This document shows, piece after piece, positions 5,380-6,696 of a stretch of DNA of 6,696 bases. Source of the stretch: an uncultured Gemmatimonadota bacterium (GTDB lineage: Bacteria > Gemmatimonadota > Gemmatimonadetes > Gemmatimonadales > GWC2-71-9). Position 1 is the first letter of the stretch. Each line of letters starts with the position of its first letter. The stretch lies in NCBI GenBank assembly GCA_937961295.1, contig CALGOK010000005.1, positions 1-6,696 on the forward strand, written 5' to 3'. Position numbers and translations under genes: made by a program. The notes below the pieces were generated by a model. It ran no database searches, was not told the origin of the DNA, and saw nothing but the letters and a program-made list of their open reading frames with translations.

Positions 5380-5803
5380 GGATGTCGCGCTCCGGCTGCT
5401 GATCGCCACCGTGCTCGGCGCGGCCCTCGGCTACAACCGCGAGCTGCACGACAAGCCCGCCGGATTCAAGACGCTCGCGCTCGTCGGCCTCGGGGCCGGG
5501 TTCGCCCCGATCGTGATCCTCAGCATCAGCGAGCCGGGACCCGACGCGGTGTCGCGCGTGCTGCAGGGCGTGCTGACCGGGGTCGGCTTCCTCGGGGCGG
5601 GCGTGATCATGCACCGCGAGCAGGCCGGCGTGGTCGAGGGGCTCACCACGGCGGCGGTGGTGTGGGTCGTCGCCGGCCTCGGGCTCGCCGCCGGGATGGG
5701 CCTCCATTGGCATGCGCTCATCGGCACGGCGATCGCCCTGGTGGTGCTCACCCTCGGGAGTCGCTTCGAGCGCCGCGTGATCGATGGGGGCGAGGACGAT
5801 TGA
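5369..5803 (+). CDS. MgtC/SapB family inner-membrane protein
   Basis: The 144-residue product carries the conserved MgtC N-terminal membrane domain. An opening helix is followed by GAALGYNRELHDKPAGFKTL (17-36), the form of the family's G-x-x-R/N-E-L-x-x-K-P-A-G-x-(K/R)-T signature. GVLTGVGFLGAGVIM (67-81) and VEGLTTAAVVWVVAGLGLAAG (89-109) come next, and a last helix runs at about 114-130. About five membrane segments are visible. It ends just after them (SRFERRVIDGGEDD), so the C-terminal ACT-like cytoplasmic domain of Salmonella MgtC is absent, as in short SapB-type members. Family members are linked to Mg2+ limitation, control of the F1Fo ATPase and acid or intracellular survival, mostly in pathogens. 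In a likely environmental bacterium the role is open. ATG 5369 lies 11 bp inside the upstream gene with no close ribosome site, suggesting translational coupling. A strong hairpin follows two bases after the stop. Confidence 0.9.
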   Translation: MPLEDVALRLLIATVLGAALGYNRELHDKPAGFKTLALVGLGAGFAPIVILSISEPGPDAVSRVLQGVLTGVGFLGAGVIMHREQAGVVEGLTTAAVVWVVAGLGLAAGMGLHWHALIGTAIALVVLTLGSRFERRVIDGGEDD

Positions 5804-5804
5804 G

Positions 5805-5843
5805 CCGACGCAAACGGGCCGCCATGGGCGGCCCGTTCGTCGG
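5805..5843. terminator. Strong bidirectional hairpin between mgtC-like and lipoprotein genes
   Basis: An 11 bp exact stem, 5813-5823 with 5827-5837 (AACGGGCCGCC/GGCGGCCCGTT), closes on the 3-base loop ATG. It is extended by an outer exact 6 bp stem, 5805-5810 with 5838-5843 (CCGACG/CGTCGG), across a two-base bulge. The structure sits between two converging genes, two bases after one stop and twenty bases from the other. A shared transcription terminator is therefore the natural reading. There is no T-run on either side, so it may act as a processing or stability barrier, or need Rho. Confidence 0.8.
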
Positions 5844-5862
5844 TGCGAGAGCTGGATAAGGC

Positions 5863-6324
5863 TCAGCTGCCGATCGTGATCTCGCGAATCCCCTGCGACA
5901 CTCCGTCGAGGAGCACCTCGACGCGATAGGCACCGGCCGCGGCGGTCGCGGCCGACGGAAGCTGCACCACCGCGCGGCTCACGTCGTCGCTGTCGGGGGC
6001 GCCCGCCGCCACCTCGACGGTCTCGATCGTGCGATCGCCTCGGAGCAACCGGACGGTCAGCGGGGTTCCCGCCGCGGTGTACTGCGCGCGCACCGCCACG
6101 AAGAGGGTGTCGGGTTCGGGGAACTGCTCGAGGACGCCGCCGACAATCCGCCCGGCGGAATCGGCGGCGAGCCCGATGTCGATCGCGGTCACGCGGGGGA
6201 GGCGGGGCATGGTGTCGGCCGCGGCGACGGCGCTGTCTCCGGCGGCGGCTTCTTCTCCCGCCTCGGTGCCACAGGCCACCAGGGTCGCGGCGAGGCCGAG
6301 CGAGAGCAGGGCGTGTCGTGTCAT
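5863..6324 (-). CDS. Predicted lipoprotein with a small beta-rich domain, function unknown
   Basis: The chosen start gives 153 residues with a clear lipoprotein signal: MTRHALLSLGLAATLVAC, lipobox LVAC with acylated Cys18. An acidic, alanine-rich spacer follows (GTEAGEEAAAGDSAVAAAD, 19-37). The open frame extends upstream to 6372, but that longer form would place the lipobox at residue 34 behind a charged stretch and overlap the divergent gene, so ATG 6324 is preferred. The mature part (about 45-153) looks like one immunoglobulin- or C2-like beta-sandwich, with alternating strands such as DTLFVAVRAQYT, LTVRLLRGDRTIETVEV, SRAVVQL, GAYRVEVLLDG and IREITIGS. That reading is inferred from the strand pattern only. 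I do not recognise a named family. It is likely anchored to the inner leaflet of the outer membrane or to the cytoplasmic membrane. It converges on the MgtC-like gene and is divergent from the HAD-like gene. Confidence 0.75.
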   Translation of the reverse strand: MTRHALLSLGLAATLVACGTEAGEEAAAGDSAVAAADTMPRLPRVTAIDIGLAADSAGRIVGGVLEQFPEPDTLFVAVRAQYTAAGTPLTVRLLRGDRTIETVEVAAGAPDSDDVSRAVVQLPSAATAAAGAYRVEVLLDGVSQGIREITIGS

Positions 6325-6347
6325 CGGGAATCCCGGTCCGGTTGGGT

Positions 6348-6356
6348 GGAGGAAGG
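6348..6356 (+). promoter_or_regulatory. Shine-Dalgarno sequence that fixes the GTG start at 6363
   Basis: GGAGGAAGG lies 6-10 bases before GTG 6363. An in-frame TGA at 6357-6359 excludes any earlier start. This is the best ribosome site in the window and is the main reason for starting the last gene at a GTG. It also lies inside the 38 bp gap to the divergent lipoprotein gene. Confidence 0.7.
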
Positions 6357-6362
6357 TGATTC

Positions 6363-6696
6363 GTGCCGACAAAAGCTAGCGGGGTCGCTGGCCCGGCGGT
6401 GATCGAGCTGGTCGGCCCCCTGATTGACGACGGGGGCGCCTTCGCTCGCACGATCGCCGCGGTGGTCGAGCGCAGCGGCCTGCAACCGAGACCCGGGGCG
6501 ATCGATCAGGTGGCCGGCGCCAGCCCGGGGTGGGCACTGGCGACCCTGCTCGAGGGACACGGCCGCGGTGATCCGACCCCGTCCGTCGGGGAGATGGTGG
6601 AGGAACTGGTGCGCGAATGGCAGCGGGTCGCGCGCGGCGGAGGGATCGCCGCCACCAGCGCTGCGGCAACCGCCGTCCGGAAGGCCGTCGCGCATC
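6363..6696 (+). CDS. HAD-like (phosphonatase-like) protein lacking the nucleophile motif, 3' end off window
   Basis: An open frame of 111 codons runs from GTG 6363 to the window edge, with codon use like its neighbours. An alternative GTG at 6399 would start at MIELVG but lacks a ribosome site. Residues 13-66 (VIELVGPLIDDGGAF, then a helix ARTIAAVVERSGLQP, then AIDQVAGASPGWALATLLEG) resemble the start and cap region of HAD hydrolases, especially phosphonatase-like ones. Those read roughly IELVVFDLAGTLVDDGG at this point. Here the strand-loop with the nucleophile Asp-x-Asp is absent: ELV runs straight into GPLIDDGG, as if about five residues were missing. The protein would then be non-catalytic, or my family reading is wrong. 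Residues 76-110 look helical (GEMVEELVREWQRVARGG), fitting the rest of a cap domain. Family assignment is tentative because it rests on pattern memory and the C-terminal motifs lie outside the window. Confidence 0.55.
   Translation, partial: MPTKASGVAGPAVIELVGPLIDDGGAFARTIAAVVERSGLQPRPGAIDQVAGASPGWALATLLEGHGRGDPTPSVGEMVEELVREWQRVARGGGIAATSAAATAVRKAVAH

Noticed and set aside
6325..6372. Longer N-terminus for the lipoprotein (start at 6372)
   Set aside because: It would put the lipobox too deep behind a charged segment and overlap the divergent gene's start. The ATG at 6324 gives a standard lipoprotein signal.
5201..6451. Minus-strand 416-codon open frame across the MgtC-like and lipoprotein genes
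   Set aside because: The low-complexity Arg/Ala/Gly/Pro product overlaps well-supported genes in other frames, and codon bias explains its length.
1..6696. RNA genes, CRISPR arrays, insertion sequences, attachment sites, toxin-antitoxin or defence modules
   Set aside because: I saw no clover-leaf tRNA features, no regularly spaced long repeats, no transposase or integrase motifs and no recognisable defence gene. Composition is even across the window.

Overview
The window is very GC-rich, with G/C-ending codons, tightly packed genes, ATGA/TGATG stop-start overlaps and export signals ending in an Ala-Gln junction (NAQ, TAQ). This resembles Gemmatimonadota or a similar GC-rich soil or sediment bacterium, possibly a metagenome-assembled contig. 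That placement is inference. I count ten protein genes plus a partial one at the right edge (the first gene also lacks its 5' end). I see no rRNA, tRNA, CRISPR array, transposase or phage gene.

Left block, plus strand (1-3155): a small membrane protein cut by the window edge, a second small membrane protein, an exported DmpA-type P1 aminopeptidase, and a RidA-family deaminase. These four overlap by 1-4 bp and should form one operon. A 120 bp gap follows, filled almost entirely by a three-tier nested inverted repeat (2306-2413), and then a TauE/SafE (TSUP) membrane transporter.

Middle: the transporter converges on a full-length Ada-type methyl-DNA repair protein/regulator on the minus strand (3209-4264). 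The short gap between them holds an inverted array of heptamers (AACGGAG/CTCCGTT) that should act as a terminator. The same heptamer core builds the outer arms of the 2306-2413 element.

Right block: divergent from ada, a plus-strand operon encodes an exported NTF2-like protein, a ferredoxin-like plus CDGSH iron-sulfur fusion protein, and an MgtC/SapB membrane protein (4397-5803). A strong hairpin (5805-5843) closes it. A minus-strand lipoprotein converges on that hairpin. Only 38 bp from the lipoprotein start, a plus-strand gene begins at a GTG with a good Shine-Dalgarno sequence and runs off the window. It reads like a HAD hydrolase whose catalytic aspartate motif is missing.

Most genes are recognisable housekeeping or accessory families (peptide turnover, imine/enamine detoxification, anion export, alkylation repair, Fe-S redox). 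I do not see a convincing new multi-gene system. The observations most worth following are the heptamer-based inverted repeats, the HAD-like protein without its nucleophile motif, and the ferredoxin-CDGSH fusion.
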